Shown: one piece after another, positions 45,701 through 59,139 of the stretch | Layout of the letters: the number at the start of each line of letters is the position of its first letter | How positions within the stretch are numbered: the stretch's first letter is position 1 | Origin: Branchiostoma floridae | Lineage: Eukaryota; Chordata; Leptocardii; Amphioxiformes; Branchiostomatidae | Assembly (NCBI RefSeq): GCF_000003815.2 | Contig: NC_049993.1 | Span: 14,904,430-14,968,429, forward strand | DNA: 64,000 nucleotides | Reading direction: 5' to 3' | Notes under the pieces: generated by a model | Told to the model about the DNA's origin: nothing | The model's input: only the letters and a program-made list of their open reading frames with translations | Database searches by the model: none | Position numbers and translations under genes: made by a program

Positions 45701-47235
45701 AACTCTGATGTAGATAAGGGCGTAGTCGTGTTTCTTTGTTTCTCTTGCTGAAAAAGAACTCTTCTACATCACCAGTGATTGGAGGCACCATTGAAGCTCA
45801 ACAACTTATGATACACTGCGTTGTGTCAAGTGTTCTGCATCACATGACGTCATAAAACGGTCGACTGTTCATTCGTTGACCAACACTGGATTTCGTTGGT
45901 AAAAAATTGTATTACTCCAATTTATCGTTAGCAATTTTAGTTAGTATTAGATCCAAAAAGATCTACTAACTCTGCTGACAAATGTAACATTTGAAGCATT
46001 TCTTGTTTTATTGTTTAGCTAATACACAATCCACTGAAGGCTGGTTTTGCGTCGTAGTTTACAATGTGCTGTTTCTCGCTAGCCTTTACCACATAGTGTT
46101 GTAAGCATACAAAATTTGGTCTATATCATTCTGCGAAATTTCACGTATAACGTTTCTTCTTCAGAAAAAAATTGCTGGCCAAAGCTTTCCATTTCCCCCT
46201 GATCACACGTGCTACAAATTTCAAGGCATCTGCCCTACTTTCAAAAAAATCTATATTTCACATGCGATGCTGATATTGAATCTCATACAAAATGCACCAA
46301 ACTATTATGTGAACCGCTGTACCAATTTTCCGAATCCTAATAGCTTTACCTCATCTCATTGCTATATACATAATGTAAACGGCTTAGTGACAAATGGTCC
46401 ATATATCAGAATATGTATTCCGTTGGCTCAAAAACTTTAGAAATCAGGACACTGTTAACTGAAAATTGATGGCAGATTTTGCCATAATTTCAGCTGTAAA
46501 TTACCTTGTCTTCTTACCCCAAAATTAATTCTTAATACTTTGCAGTCAATTTGTCATAAAAGTAAGCTCTAATTTTAATATCTAATAATTTTTAGACATG
46601 TATCTACCTTTACTCAAACAAAATGATATTTGAAAAACATTTATTTGCATGTACCTTTCAGTAGTCTCGATATCTAAAAAGAGACCTCTACCGAAAGTAT
46701 GGAACACTAGATGTGTAATGCCCTCTCTATTCTCTGTAGCACTAGAGTGATGATGCGTTTTCAGTTAAATGATGATTCAGCAAATGTCCTTTAGCGTGCC
46801 TAAGAAGCTGAATGGCGATTATACAGTCTATATGCAAATACAGATAAAACATCCTAGCCCCGAAATCGGACCTTTCTACCGTAATGTCCTCAGAGATGGT
46901 CATAGAATTAAACCAATTCAAAACAAGATTTTTCTTTTATGTCGACAAAGTTTCCGTTGAATTGCAACAGTCCTTCTTGATAAAAAATGACCTACTGGTT
47001 TAAAGGAAGAAGAAAAAGAAAACAAAAGGAAAGAGACAAATTTTGAATTATGTACAATTTCTTAATTTTTTTATCAGAAGGTCCTTGCTTGTTAATTATG
47101 CAAGTATCTAAGGTGTTACTTTCCTTTAACATAATATATTTTAGCACTCATAAAACAAAAGTAAATAAATTTAATAGTCTACAGATTCGTATTTATATTT
47201 GCTCTTTTAGTGTAACTCAATTGGGCCTACCTTAC
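42710..47235. other. Non-coding stretch with one dispersed repeat
   Basis: Nothing gene-like except short AT-rich frames. Holds one copy of the dispersed block described at 43795-43880. Confidence 0.45.
43795..43880 (+). repeat. Dispersed repeat C, copy 1
   Basis: CTGTAAGAAGCGACACCTA followed by TGCTGCAGT is shared with 58405-58480, with weaker similarity on both sides (ACTTTACGTTCG / ACTTAACGTTTG; CAGTT..T.A.AATTGC). It looks like a remnant of an interspersed repeat. Confidence 0.6.
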
Positions 47236-47238
47236 ACA

Positions 47239-47956
47239 CGATGGTAAAATTTGGCCCCAAAATTTCCAGACTTCTATGTGGGTATTTAGAACACGAATCA
47301 TGTTCCATCTGACGTTATCGAACAGAACGCTGACGTGATCGAACAGAACGGGCGTTCTATTGGAGGTCAGCCGCGGACATCCGCAGGTTGTTACAGTAAA
47401 CACGCAAAAAACGCTCTCATTTTCCCGGGTGCCGTGCGTCAACAGAAAAACAAACATTTTCACAAATATAAACCGTTATTTGGCAAGCTTAGTTTTGCTG
47501 CCGCTTAGTATGGAACATATGACATGTAACAAAGCTGCTGGCGTCATTATCGGTGACCTTGAATATTACAACACTTGTTTACGGCGGTATCAATTACTCA
47601 GTGCGTTTCGACATCTCGAAGATTTGGATTTTCAGTCAAATTTAGGACCAATCTAAATATGGTATTCGTTTTTTTGGTCCACCAAACGCCCTTTCTAAAT
47701 CAACCAGCTAGGCACATTTTAGAAAACATTGCGACAAAACTGTGCAGCACACGCATATGGTACGATTTTACGTATACACAGTTCCAGTTTTCATTTAATA
47801 TCGATGTGGCACATGCGACGGGTTGCTTTTCTAACTACCATGATCTGTTGGAAGATGTTCCAGTTACTGTCATGTTCCCTGGAGCGCGTGCGCGGGAACC
47901 CCGGTAACCCGATATCCTACGTTCGAATGGAAACTTTGGGCCAAATTTGACCATCG
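47239..47956. mobile_element. 718-bp inverted-repeat element
   Basis: The left end CGATGGTAAAATTTGGCCCC (continuing AAAATTTCC) pairs with the right end, whose reverse complement is CGATGGTCAAATTTGGCCC (continuing AAAGTTTCC): about 29 bp with two mismatches and one indel. GC-richer than its surroundings. Two plus-strand frames inside (98 and 110 codons) are not recognised. No target duplication is evident. Confidence 0.65.
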
Positions 47957-50900
47957 AGACATTTAATGTATAGCGAGCCATTCAAATGAATATGTATAAT
48001 AATCCAAGTAGTACATACTATTCAAAATGACATGTAAAATAAACGACGCTTCCATATCTAAATTTGTCTTTTAGTGCAGTTATGCCTAGTTGGAACGTAT
48101 GGGAATCATTGATACCATACATTTTATTAAGTGGTTTTATTTCTTGAACAACCAACATACGTCTCATATCACCTTCACCTTGTCTACAAATTACGTATAT
48201 CCTGCCAAGCGACAAGGATTAGCTACGACAAGATAAAAACGACACTTAAGGACCACAAACCAAGACAAATATCCGATTTAAGGTACTCACGACGTGATCT
48301 TTGCCCTTATGACGGTAAATTACGTTATAACGAGACGGGATCGATGGGTGGACTATGTGAAACGACGTGAGATGCTATCGCAAACGTTTCCTCACATCTC
48401 ACACTGTTTGGCTGATTGTTAAAAATGCAGTTGCTCGCCTCACGATGTATCCAAATGGTTTTCTTGCGATTGTTTGAGCTTTATAACTGCCACACTCAAG
48501 AATCCGTTATGTAACGTAACTTTGACTTTGTAAAGAACATCACATAAAAACTGTACTTCCACAACATCAAAGCTTCGGATAATATCATTAATATAATTAT
48601 GATTGTTTCCATTGTTACGTATATGTGTTTCTTACCGTGTGACCTGTACTTAGCCCAGTGGGGCAAAAAAGGTCTTCAGTCATTAACCATTTCGATCGAC
48701 GTATCAGTTTTTTTTGTTTATCATTCCAATAATGTGCTTGTTTTTAATGAATTTAAAGATAATGTATTTCAAAAACAACACAGTTTCTAAAAGTATTAAA
48801 GCTTTATCTAAGCAAGAAGAATATTGTACTGTGTTTGTCATAAATAATGTAAATGAGGCCCTCATTGTCATGGTTTATGCGTAACAATATTTTCAAATGC
48901 AGCAAGTTATATACAAAAAAATATATATGTCCATAAGACGACCTATTGAAGTCAAAAGTTACGCTAGAGTACCAAAAAACGTGGCCATGTGTCCCGAATT
49001 CAGAGAATTCAACCATGTCTAAGCCTCAGCATGGCCTACCGTCAAATCAATTATCAAATCATTCATCCAGGTATTCTCCGATTAGATTAGTGTTAGTTGT
49101 TGCCTACATATTCATTTAAAAAAGAAAAATTGGCAAAACGAGGATATTATAAGCATCTGCATGATCTGATGTTGAGAAAAATGATACTTGAATGAATTTA
49201 ACCAATTAGTTTCAATATGTACTTGTATAGGTCTTTAGCGTATGACAAAAACATTATTTAGACAAGAATAAGACATCCATTACAAGTTATGGATCGGTAT
49301 AACCATATCCTGCACTGCTGATTCAAACTGTCTTAACAATGCCTTGCAAACGTTTTGTCTACGAACAGGAAAATGCTCTTTCATACCGTCATAGCGTCAA
49401 CCGAACAGAACAATCGACAAATAAATCCTACACAACGCGGTTGAAAATTGTATCAAGGGATGAAGTCAAAGGTGATGGATTTCCAAGGTGAAATATTTGG
49501 GTCATCGGTTTCCTGTCCTAGATTACAAATTGATATACATGTCCCATGAGATACGTCGTCACTCTTTGTTGTGAAAAAGTAGATGGTATTTCTTTTTTAA
49601 ATCAGAGTTTCGTGTTGGTTTTGTGAGAATGTATGTTGAAAGATTTTTATCTTTATTGTTTTAAAAGTACAGTCTCATAAAATTTATGTCGTCTATTATA
49701 AGATTGGCATGTTTAAAAATCCTCTTGCTCTTCCTTTTCCCAAGAACTATCGTATAGAGTAACTTGTTGCCACCAAGTATAACTAACAATTCTCCTTCTA
49801 GAAGTATAGAATTGATTATCCCAGACAGCAAAAAAGGAATGACAAAGTTTTAAGTTCTTGGTGTGTTCTTAAAGTCTGCAAGACAAATATGTACACTCAG
49901 ATGATATTCAGGGTCATGTTTTAATATCTTGAAAGCGTTACCCAGGAGACAATTGTTAAGACACTTAGAAGTTGAAATATATTCCAAATCATAAGAATAA
50001 TGTGTTAGGATTGCATTGGCCTATCGAGCACCCACTTGCTAGTTTCTGCCACAGTAATTTATAACGGACAACCACTTAGCTCTAAACCACACGGACCCAG
50101 TAGACTCGTGATTTTAGATGTTAATGATAAGCCCAAATGAACAAGAAGATAGTTATGACAAATTATGTCAAGATACCCTGCTGGCTGACTGGCCAAAACT
50201 TTCTTTTTCATTTATCAATCTTGTAGGGTCGTGCCTTAAGTTTTCGAGAAACTGATTTCCAAGAGAACCCTTCAACTTAACAACATAAATATTAAACGTT
50301 AATAATCTAACATAGGAATAACTACTTATCCAAATAACTCAAAGTAGGTTAAACACTAGCAGCTCAAATAATTTCATTACAGAAACTCATCAGCACTATA
50401 TAAATAGAACAGAACAAAACATGAGCAAAATTTTAAATCAAGCTTATTTAAAAAACACAATACAAGACCATTTCTTCTTTTGATTCAATGAATCAATTCG
50501 GCCAAAGAATACTCAAATAATCATTTCCAATTCGAACCGAATCTCTTTAAATACACCGTAAATTACGTCTCCCCGGAATAAATTTGCAACTTTTAAGCTT
50601 TTTACTGATGATTTTAAACCTTAGAGATTTCATTGTTATAAGAAAGTCTTTGGTCCAACTTTAGTTTCTATCCTTTGTGATTGGTCAATTGATTATCTAT
50701 AATGTATAAACAGAGACTACAAATTACTTTTCGATTTCCGGTTTGTGACTCCTCCCGGTGGAAATGAAAAGACAGAAAAAACTTTTTAGCACTCCTGATG
50801 AGAAATTGATCTCTTTGTGGCGAAAATGACAAATAGAATAATTGAACAGACTTTTCTATTATAACTTCAATTTATATTCCTATTGCCAGATGGACGTCAA

Positions 50901-53900
50901 GAAAATTGAACAAAAATGCGGCAGAGGTTTTAGATATTGTGGTTATAGATGTTCAAGTTCAAAAGATTAGCCATACAATTACCATTCATTCTACTGAGTG
51001 AGCAAGATAGACGATTTTTTAATAACCTAACACTATATCCTTATATCCTGTAGCGTTTAAAAACGCGTAATAGATATTCGCACATATTATGTTACCTTGT
51101 TACCCATTGGTTGATAGACGTATCATACACTCCTTTTAATGTTTATATTTGTTTGTATTGCATATCTGCCCCACACACAAGAGACACACTGGGTTTATAC
51201 TCACAGTACAAGCTGCATATCATGACAGGTTTATTTTATTTATTCACATCGGCAAGCAACCCTGTTATTTTCTGTTATAAGTGTGTGGTTAAAATCTTTA
51301 CAAATAAAACATTTGAGGTTTCGCTTTCCTAAACGGGTCATCCATCTAACGTTCAATCCGATGGACGACCTTTTTTTCAAACTAGGTAGCAATTTTCAAC
51401 AGAGTGAAGTAAAGAAACCGGCGTTAAATGCATTTACCAAAGGACACAACGCCTATACATGTCTGGGGGACCTCTGTGTTTAAAGCCAAATATCCTAACG
51501 TATAACGCTAAAGCCACCAAGACGCCACAAATGATGTGGAAGTTAACAAAATACATTTTAATTCACATACATGTCTTCAAATAAGAAGATATCACAGTCG
51601 ATTTTTTAAATATTAAACATTATATGGTTTATTACTGGTTAGATACATCTTTGTTACTATTCCATTCATTCGTAGTTTCTATACATTATCACACTGTAAC
51701 AGCAGATGATCTCATGTGTACACACAGACAAGAAAAATGAGATAACACCCGTAACACGTTCAGACTTCCTTCTTGTTTGAAAGACATTTGCTTCCACTTC
51801 GTTTACCTGCAACCAAACCATTTACAACCTTGCGTTAGAATGATAAAGTGGCGTCCATTGACGAAAGTAGCTGGTGTGTGCACCGACTATACACCCTCCA
51901 ACTGTACTGCCTACCATCATCCGTTATCAGAGAAGCACTGAATCCTGCAAAACCCGCGAGATTTCATCAAACCAGCAGAGATACAGAAACGTAAGGGTAC
52001 GTAGGACCCCAAGGATATGATATTTTCAAAATAAATGATATGCAGAAGGCAATCGATCAAGACAGCTCCCCTGTGGTGATCTGGTTGTCGTCGTTATCAA
52101 ACAAGAGTCATACATATCCACTGAACCTGTATCCGTGCTGGGATTTTATCTCTTCCAACAGCTCCTGGAATCCGGTCTCCCGGACGCAGAAGAGTTGGTA
52201 AAGTCATTTTTCCTGGAATCCAGGGAACAATGAAACCCATTGTCGTGACGAATGTCCTCCATTAGCATCAATAAGGCCAGGCATTAGAGGGTACCGAAGT
52301 TATTGAATGAATCCATCAGCAACGAAGGCAACTTTGATGTCTGAACCAGATCCTGTATCGAATTTTTTTTTTGCTTTCACGGAAAGGAAGAAATACTCCT
52401 GTGGTTTGCAATTTTTAACGCTTAGGTTGATAGTGGAGAGAGACAACTGCAAGAGCAATATGTTCAAAGCAAGGTGGAAATATTAAAGCATCCATCAAAT
52501 GGCACAATGTTGAGTCCTATAACTTCATATGTAATATATAAAAGGTATTATTCCTGGAAAGAGGCTTTAAAAACATCACAACTTATTTATTGATCGATTT
52601 GGATGTTAAATTTCATCAACAGTGTGGTAATCACAGACTATTTGGATTCCAGTATCAAGAGGCCATCTGTGCACCTATGATGTGTTCACTTCTGATGTGT
52701 TCACTTCTGATGCGACCGTTCACATCAAAGGCAAAGGAACTAACCAATAGGGCTTAAAATAATTAGAAGCAATAACTTAAAGGTACCTATTGCTTCTGAC
52801 ACTAAATAGCAGCATCATATTGGCCAGTAAAATATTGACGCATCTTTTTTACCTTTGTTGATTAGGCCATTCGTTGTTTCACTGACCATCAGAACACATT
52901 GGAATAGGCATAATGTTCACATAATTAAGTGATATACTTACTATAATTTGTTCTTTTGTCAAATTAAAAACTAGAAGGTAGGTACGTCTAATGATTTGCA
53001 ATGCAAAAATTACATTTGCAGGCAATAGACATTTTTTTTCAGATGAGTATAACGTTTTATGCGATGATCATGTTCAGAGGATTGCATCGTTTTAAAACTT
53101 GTTTTGAAAGCCTAGAAAGATACACCTTTATAGACAACTGGGTATGAAAGTGTGTTGATCATTTGATCGATGTGTAGTACACGCCACCTTGCGAAGTAGG
53201 GATAAACCGCAGATTTAAATAAGGTATTCAACTGCAGACTCTACAAGGCACTGTTCCCTGATGTTATAGAGACTTCTTTCATTCTACATAAATCATTTTG
53301 TCTTTGCATGATGTGATGTTTTCTGTAATTTTTTTGTTTTCCTTTCTCTAGGACAATTTAGACTTTTTAAGTCCTACAGGCGTATCTGAAAATATATTTC
53401 GATGTTGCGACTCTCGCAATACAACACTAGACTAATAGTTTTACACACGGTATTGCTTTTATTTTCCTTTTTTGATATTTTAGAAAATATTATGATAATT
53501 TCCTTTTAAATTCTTGCCCTTGGGCTAATTGCAGGTAATATAAGAGATTCAAACAATGTGAAAAATATCAATACAATAGTAGAAGATGTCTACTTCAGTC
53601 TAAAAGCTAAAAAAAACTACGAATAGTCTTACCTAGTCGAAATTCCTTAAATTTGTGTCAAGATTTGCTGTTTAATTCCTTTTTTTAGTTCGTCTTTTCT
53701 TAAAATTCCGTGCATCTTTTTTGTAGTTTGTATTGTAACTATTGTGGCAATACTTCGTCTATCAATGATAGTACCATACGCAAAGGGTTCCTGACTGTCT
53801 AGCATAGATAACAAATTCAGTTCCACATCAGATATTATATTTTGAATCTTTAATGATCAAACTTGTCAATTCAATGTAACATTACAAAGTAATGATGAGC

Positions 53901-55440
53901 AGTAAGTATTTCAACAATCTTACATTTGGTATAGCTTTTTGCTGAGTCGGCCGAAGAAAAGCTCCGTTTTGATAATTTACATCAAATTCACTGCATACGT
54001 AGCAAACAACAAGGTACAACTGAAGCTGTTGTCACGAGATACGCTTATATAATCCCCGTACAACTGTTGTGCAATAAAGTTATTGATCATATAATTGGCA
54101 TAACTGGTCATAATGTGTAACATATGATGAAATATCAAATAGATTTCTGTACATAAAATAAGGTTTACTTACAACAAATAAACATCATGATATGATAATA
54201 CAGACTGACTGACTGCTAAATATGTAACAATATCAAACTAATATCAACAAAGTTATTCATAATCCAAACATGTTCAAAGCCCTTTATAAATTTGTTGTTT
54301 GGAACAAAGATACCCTGGAGCTTGGACCATATTTTGAATGTGATTTTTTTAGTTACCAGTTGTAAATGTAAAATGCTTGTCGTTTGATCTTTGCCAAGGT
54401 AAAATTTTATAGGGCCAATAAAATTCCAGACATGCTATTGTGTTTCTACTTTGCACATTTAACAATCAGTATTTCACATAACAAACAAAACTCAAATCAT
54501 TTCAAGGTCTCATTAGAATTAAGATCTTATCACATAACAGATATTATTAAATCCCTCTAGGCCTTCTGGACACACATGCACACACACACACAAACTACAT
54601 GAAACAGAACTTTCTTTGTGAAGTTGGTCATTTTTCATGATAACCAAACTGACCACTAAATGCTCCATTTTGCTTTATGCACAATATCTATCTATTTTCA
54701 GTCATTGTGTGCTACATTTCCTTTTTTACTGAAACGTTTATCAAAACCTTTTTTTTAAGGATAATTTGCAAAATGCCATACACTTTAAAATGATATGCAA
54801 TGGGCGTTTCTTGACAATCAATTTCAAAGGAAATTTTGATATTTCAAGTTAAGGATAGATATCATGATTAAAGATATATCACATTGTGAATGATTCAAAT
54901 ACGAAACCAGATGCCCTAAAATTTATCCATTATACAAAACAACATGTATTAAATGAGCGAGTCCAATTGGGTTCACACTTTAGTTAAATTTTCAAAACCA
55001 GCCGAAAATGAGATAGGTAGATAAATATACCGACAAAATGTCAATGAGCTTTGACATGTCTGAGCCTCTGTTAAACAAGCATAAATGTCATTAGCAAATG
55101 TAGAAAAGTGTTAGCAAATTCTTGCAGATGATGTGATTTCCTGCCGTCGTCCTCTTTGAAATCTTTATCTGCGAACGTCAGTAGAGTAACAATATGCTAG
55201 TTCCATGAAGTTGCCACGAACGAATCCATGTACAGATGTCCTGGTATTAAGGTGTCTCCGATCATTAAGACATTTCAAGGCAGGTAGATTTACCAGTCAA
55301 GGCGCAAGTTGCTCAGTATATATAGAGATGTTCTTGTTGTTGTTGTTATTGATGTTGTCTCTTAAACTACTTCTGTTCGTCATTTTCTGGTTTCATGTTC
55401 GATTCTTCTTTTACTTCTCTTTCTTTGTGCTTTAAAGATA
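47957..55440. other. Long gene-poor stretch
   Basis: About 7.5 kb of AT-rich sequence in which I find no exon, RNA gene or sizeable repeat. Small items: a local duplicate of TGATGTGTTCACTTC at about 52678-52708 and a CA microsatellite at 54571-54593. Confidence 0.45.
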
Positions 55441-55530
55441 GATGTGTCAGCTCATGCGCCGATTGCAGAGGCACTGGTCAAGAGCAACTATGTTGCATCC
55501 GCTTGTCAATAAAGACGTAGTGTGTTTTTT

Positions 55531-55552
55531 GTTTGTTTGTTTGTTTGTTTGT
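55531..55552. repeat. (GTTT)n microsatellite
   Basis: Uninterrupted GTTT units following a T run. Confidence 0.85.
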
Positions 55553-56530
55553 CTACATAAATTTTGAAAATGCAACGATCTTTCAGGCAGACGAGTAAGG
55601 CATCCGAGGCGGAGGTAGCATAGTCTGTAGTTCCGTTAATTGTGTCATTGTGAAAACATCAAGTGACAAAATTTATGGTGATTCGTGAGCATTCTCGCAG
55701 CAATTTCTCACATGCTCCAAGGAACGTATTTGTGTCCCTTATTATAGTAGATCCGATCCTCAGTACATCGCTTGTAATTGTAGTAAGGATATGCATACAT
55801 TGTACCACATCAGTTCAGCGTCTATTGAACGATGCAGTTCAGTTTAGATAGTTCTCGTTCGGAACTGATACGTTTTGACCAACTTTGTATTTTCGCATCT
55901 CATTCATTTTTGTACGTTCAGTCCATGAACGTTGAGAGTTCTTGGTTAACTTTGATGATAGTTGAGTTGCAGATCAGAAATCACATTGACATATTTTGAG
56001 GCTCAGTAACAGTCACAGCTCATTGGCTTGCTGCCAGACATTTTTCTTTAGATTTGAAGGTCATTTCCCTAATGATATCTCAAAAAAAGTTTGTCCCCCA
56101 ATTGAATTGGCTCCTGCTACTAACAGTAGACACTTTTGACTCCACTACGTGTGCATATTCATAACTGCTTGTAACAAGCAAGGGAATTCAATTACCATGT
56201 GGTTAACGTGTAAGCGCAATTGTTTAAAACCAAACATCTGACACAAAGCTGAAAGTTATAGCTTGCAAACGCCAGATGATATGTTTTTTTTTCTAGCTGC
56301 CGTTCGCAACATATTCTTGAGTCTTTTTGTAAGAAATGTTGGTTTAAATCCAACAATATGCCAAAACCATATTTAGACCAAACACAAACACACACGAACA
56401 CAAATACGCATTACACAAATACGCAGTTTGCACGAAATTCTAGTTCAATGCTACTTTTGTCTACGATATATACAGAACCTGCCTTCTCAGCTCAGAATGC
56501 ACATGCATCTTAAATTATATATTTTATTAA

Positions 56531-57471
56531 CCCTCAAACCACCGTAGCTTTTTTGTGACGTAGATTACCGTATGGGGTCAAAACTGACCCCAAAACGTTT
56601 TGTACAAATTCAGTTTTTTTGTGAGACTCTTTTTGTGATTTGTATATATGCATAGTTTCGTTGACATGATTAGGTGATAATACTTCTAGCTCATTATCAT
56701 AATTTATGCAAAAGATCATGAGGACCACATTTTGCACCAACGCTATTCAGACCGGGAAGGAGGTTTTTTATGCATGTACCAGCTTCAATGCCATATAGCG
56801 CCTGAATGGCTTATGCTAGGGCCACGAAACTTGGTAACTTTTTAGAAAATGTTGATAGCAAACACTTTCAGTGAACAAAGTATGTTCATCATTTTTCATG
56901 TTGCCATGGCAACGGAATTCTGATAGACAAATATATTACGAAATTTTCTAATTTATTAAACATTTAAGTTTTAAGGTTTTCTTGGTAAATAACAGTTGTT
57001 TATCACATCTTATAAAATTCAAAGTAGATTTCAGGATTCAATATACATAATTTATGCTAATAAGATGACGTCATCAGTCAAAATCCAAGATGGCGGCCGA
57101 TTTTACCTAGATGACGTCATAATGTCGTCATATAACATGATAATGGCACAAAAGCTGCTGCAATAATTTTGGCTTACATTTACATCATTCTCTGAACATT
57201 TCGTGATCCTACCATATGCAGTTTTGGTGTGGGTTGCAAAAGGTTCTTTAAAAAATGCTGGGGTCAGTTTTGACCCCACTGGACCATGCATAAACTTTCG
57301 AGGATAACTTTATCAACAATGAACCAATCTCGGTAAAAACGTAGGAGGAGTTATAGGACATATACACAAACAAACTCCTGGAAGAAAATTTGTTTTCGAC
57401 AAGAAATGACATAATGGCACACAATGATATACGCCTGGGGTCAGTTTTGACCCCATGCGGTGGTTTGAGGG
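56531..57471. mobile_element. piggyBac-like non-autonomous element (TTAA target)
   Basis: The 941-bp element has 14-bp terminal inverted repeats CCCTCAAACCACCG / CGGTGGTTTGAGGG and is flanked by TTAA on both sides (56527-56530 and 57472-57475). A second inverted motif, GGGGTCAAAACTGACCCC near the left end, recurs as GGGGTCAGTTTTGACCCC twice near the right end (about 57251 and 57437). TTAA duplication, CCC-starting TIRs and internal subterminal repeats are typical of piggyBac MITEs; Kolobok, which also uses TTAA, is the alternative. The interior contains AAGATGGCGGC and TGACGTCA motifs but no transposase. Confidence 0.85.
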
Positions 57472-57475
57472 TTAA

Positions 57476-59105
57476 ATTTTAGTATGGTATTTTCTTGCGG
57501 GAATCCGAAATAAAAAAAAAATAGCATGTTTGGTCCATAAATCTTAAAATAATGATTAAGTAAACAGAATACATTAAAATGCATATCCTAACATAACCAT
57601 GACAAAAAATAAGTAAAAGATACATAATGTAACAACATACATAATGTAACAAATTACTTATAAGTTTTTTTTTATATTTTGTACCATTTGCTTGATTCTA
57701 TTTTGTCACCTTGATAAAGAAAAAATGTTTCAATTTTCTTAAACCATGCAGTTTATTATTTTGACTTCATTAAAGTTTCCGTTTCTTTCTTTATCAATTT
57801 TCATTGACTTGTGATGTTCTGCTAAAAATCTACATAATTTTGAATGATTTTTTTTAGCAGTATTTGTTTATAAAACATTCAAAATGCAGACGTTAACAGT
57901 GTTCATGTTTACCAGTCGTCTTTAATACATAGCGGGTATAAGACATGCGTTTATTCCTTCAACAAATCCGACAAAATCAAAAATAAAAATAAAAAAGATT
58001 TAAAAAATAGACTTTTCAAAATTGAATGGGTCCATTTTTTTAATGATGCTCTGGCATTCGGCAGTATCGGACTATCGGACTTGAAATATCTTATACGCAA
58101 GAGGGCATGAACACATGTCGTAAATGAAATCTTTGGATTGAATATTGTAATCAAAAAGGACAATGCTATTTTCTAAAGTTTTATGAGGCCGTAAAGACAT
58201 TGCATATAAAGTCTTTTTACGCAACCGTAGCTTTAATACAGTAACGTTTCTATGACCGTGCGTCACTTTCCTTGGCATAATTCTGACACAATCACTTTGT
58301 ACTAAGGCACTAAATATCTTTCTTTAAAGTAATGATGCAGTTCCAGACGTTAAGAGTCAACTTGGCAAAAAGTTCTATAAAACGTTACAGTACTTTATGT
58401 TAATACTTAACGTTTGTGACCGCATCTGTAACTGTAAGAAGCGACACCTAGTGCTGCAGTACAATGTGAAACAGTTAGAATTGCACTGACAGCAAGTCGC
58501 CGAAAGAGATAGTGGAATAACAAAATGTTGTTTAAAAATATGCTTTTTTTTATTTAGGACATTGCTGTCTGCCTGTTCAAGCATTAAAGGGTGGCCATAG
58601 AAGCTTCTTGATGACAGAATTTCCAACACCATTGGTGTGTATTTATCTAATAATAGTAAAAACTTTCCATTTTTCCATTTATGACAAACACCGAGATATC
58701 ACACCATTTTAGTACCAAATCATATATTTCAATGATGAATGATATATAATAAATTTGAAACTCAGCACTAGAAAAAGAAAGAAAAAATTAAAAGAAAAAT
58801 GTTTCTTTTTATTGAAATCATACGTATTCTTTGATTCTATGTCAATAATCAAATCCATTTTTTAAATGAAAACATCATGTTTGCAAATATTGGTCACATT
58901 GTTCAAAAGACATATGTGACTCAATTTAAAGCTTAGATGTCTGTAATTTGTAACTGTCGAATTACAAACAAAATTATTGTTTCTGACGTCGGGTTGTTAA
59001 AATTTGTAATGCAAAAAAATAGGGATGTGCAAAAATTGTTTGCACGTAAATTCAATAATGGTAAAATAGGTTTCATGTGGCAGTACGGAAAAGTTAATTT
59101 ACTTT
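57476..59105. other. Non-coding stretch 3' of the LRR gene
   Basis: AT-rich; holds dispersed repeat C copy 2 (58405-58480). On the minus strand this is downstream of the LRR receptor. No exon seen. Confidence 0.45.
58405..58480 (+). repeat. Dispersed repeat C, copy 2
   Basis: Shares CTGTAAGAAGCGACACCTA and GTGCTGCAGT with 43795-43880. Confidence 0.6.
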
Positions 59106-59139
59106 ACGTTATCTCCCATGGCCAGTATACTATTAGGTG
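59106..59139 (-). repeat. Stranded coding-repeat remnant beyond the LRR stop
   Basis: Immediately after the TAA stop, still in the same minus-strand reading frame, the sequence encodes YWPWEIT before a second TAA. It is a leftover unit of the C-terminal repeat array. The preceding unit is shortened so that its V-T-x-P-N-T part is read in a shifted frame, which creates the stop. Confidence 0.8.

Noticed and set aside
47360-47907. Two plus-strand frames of 98 and 110 codons as a possible transposase
   Set aside because: They overlap in different frames within an inverted-repeat element, with no transposase-like motif seen.
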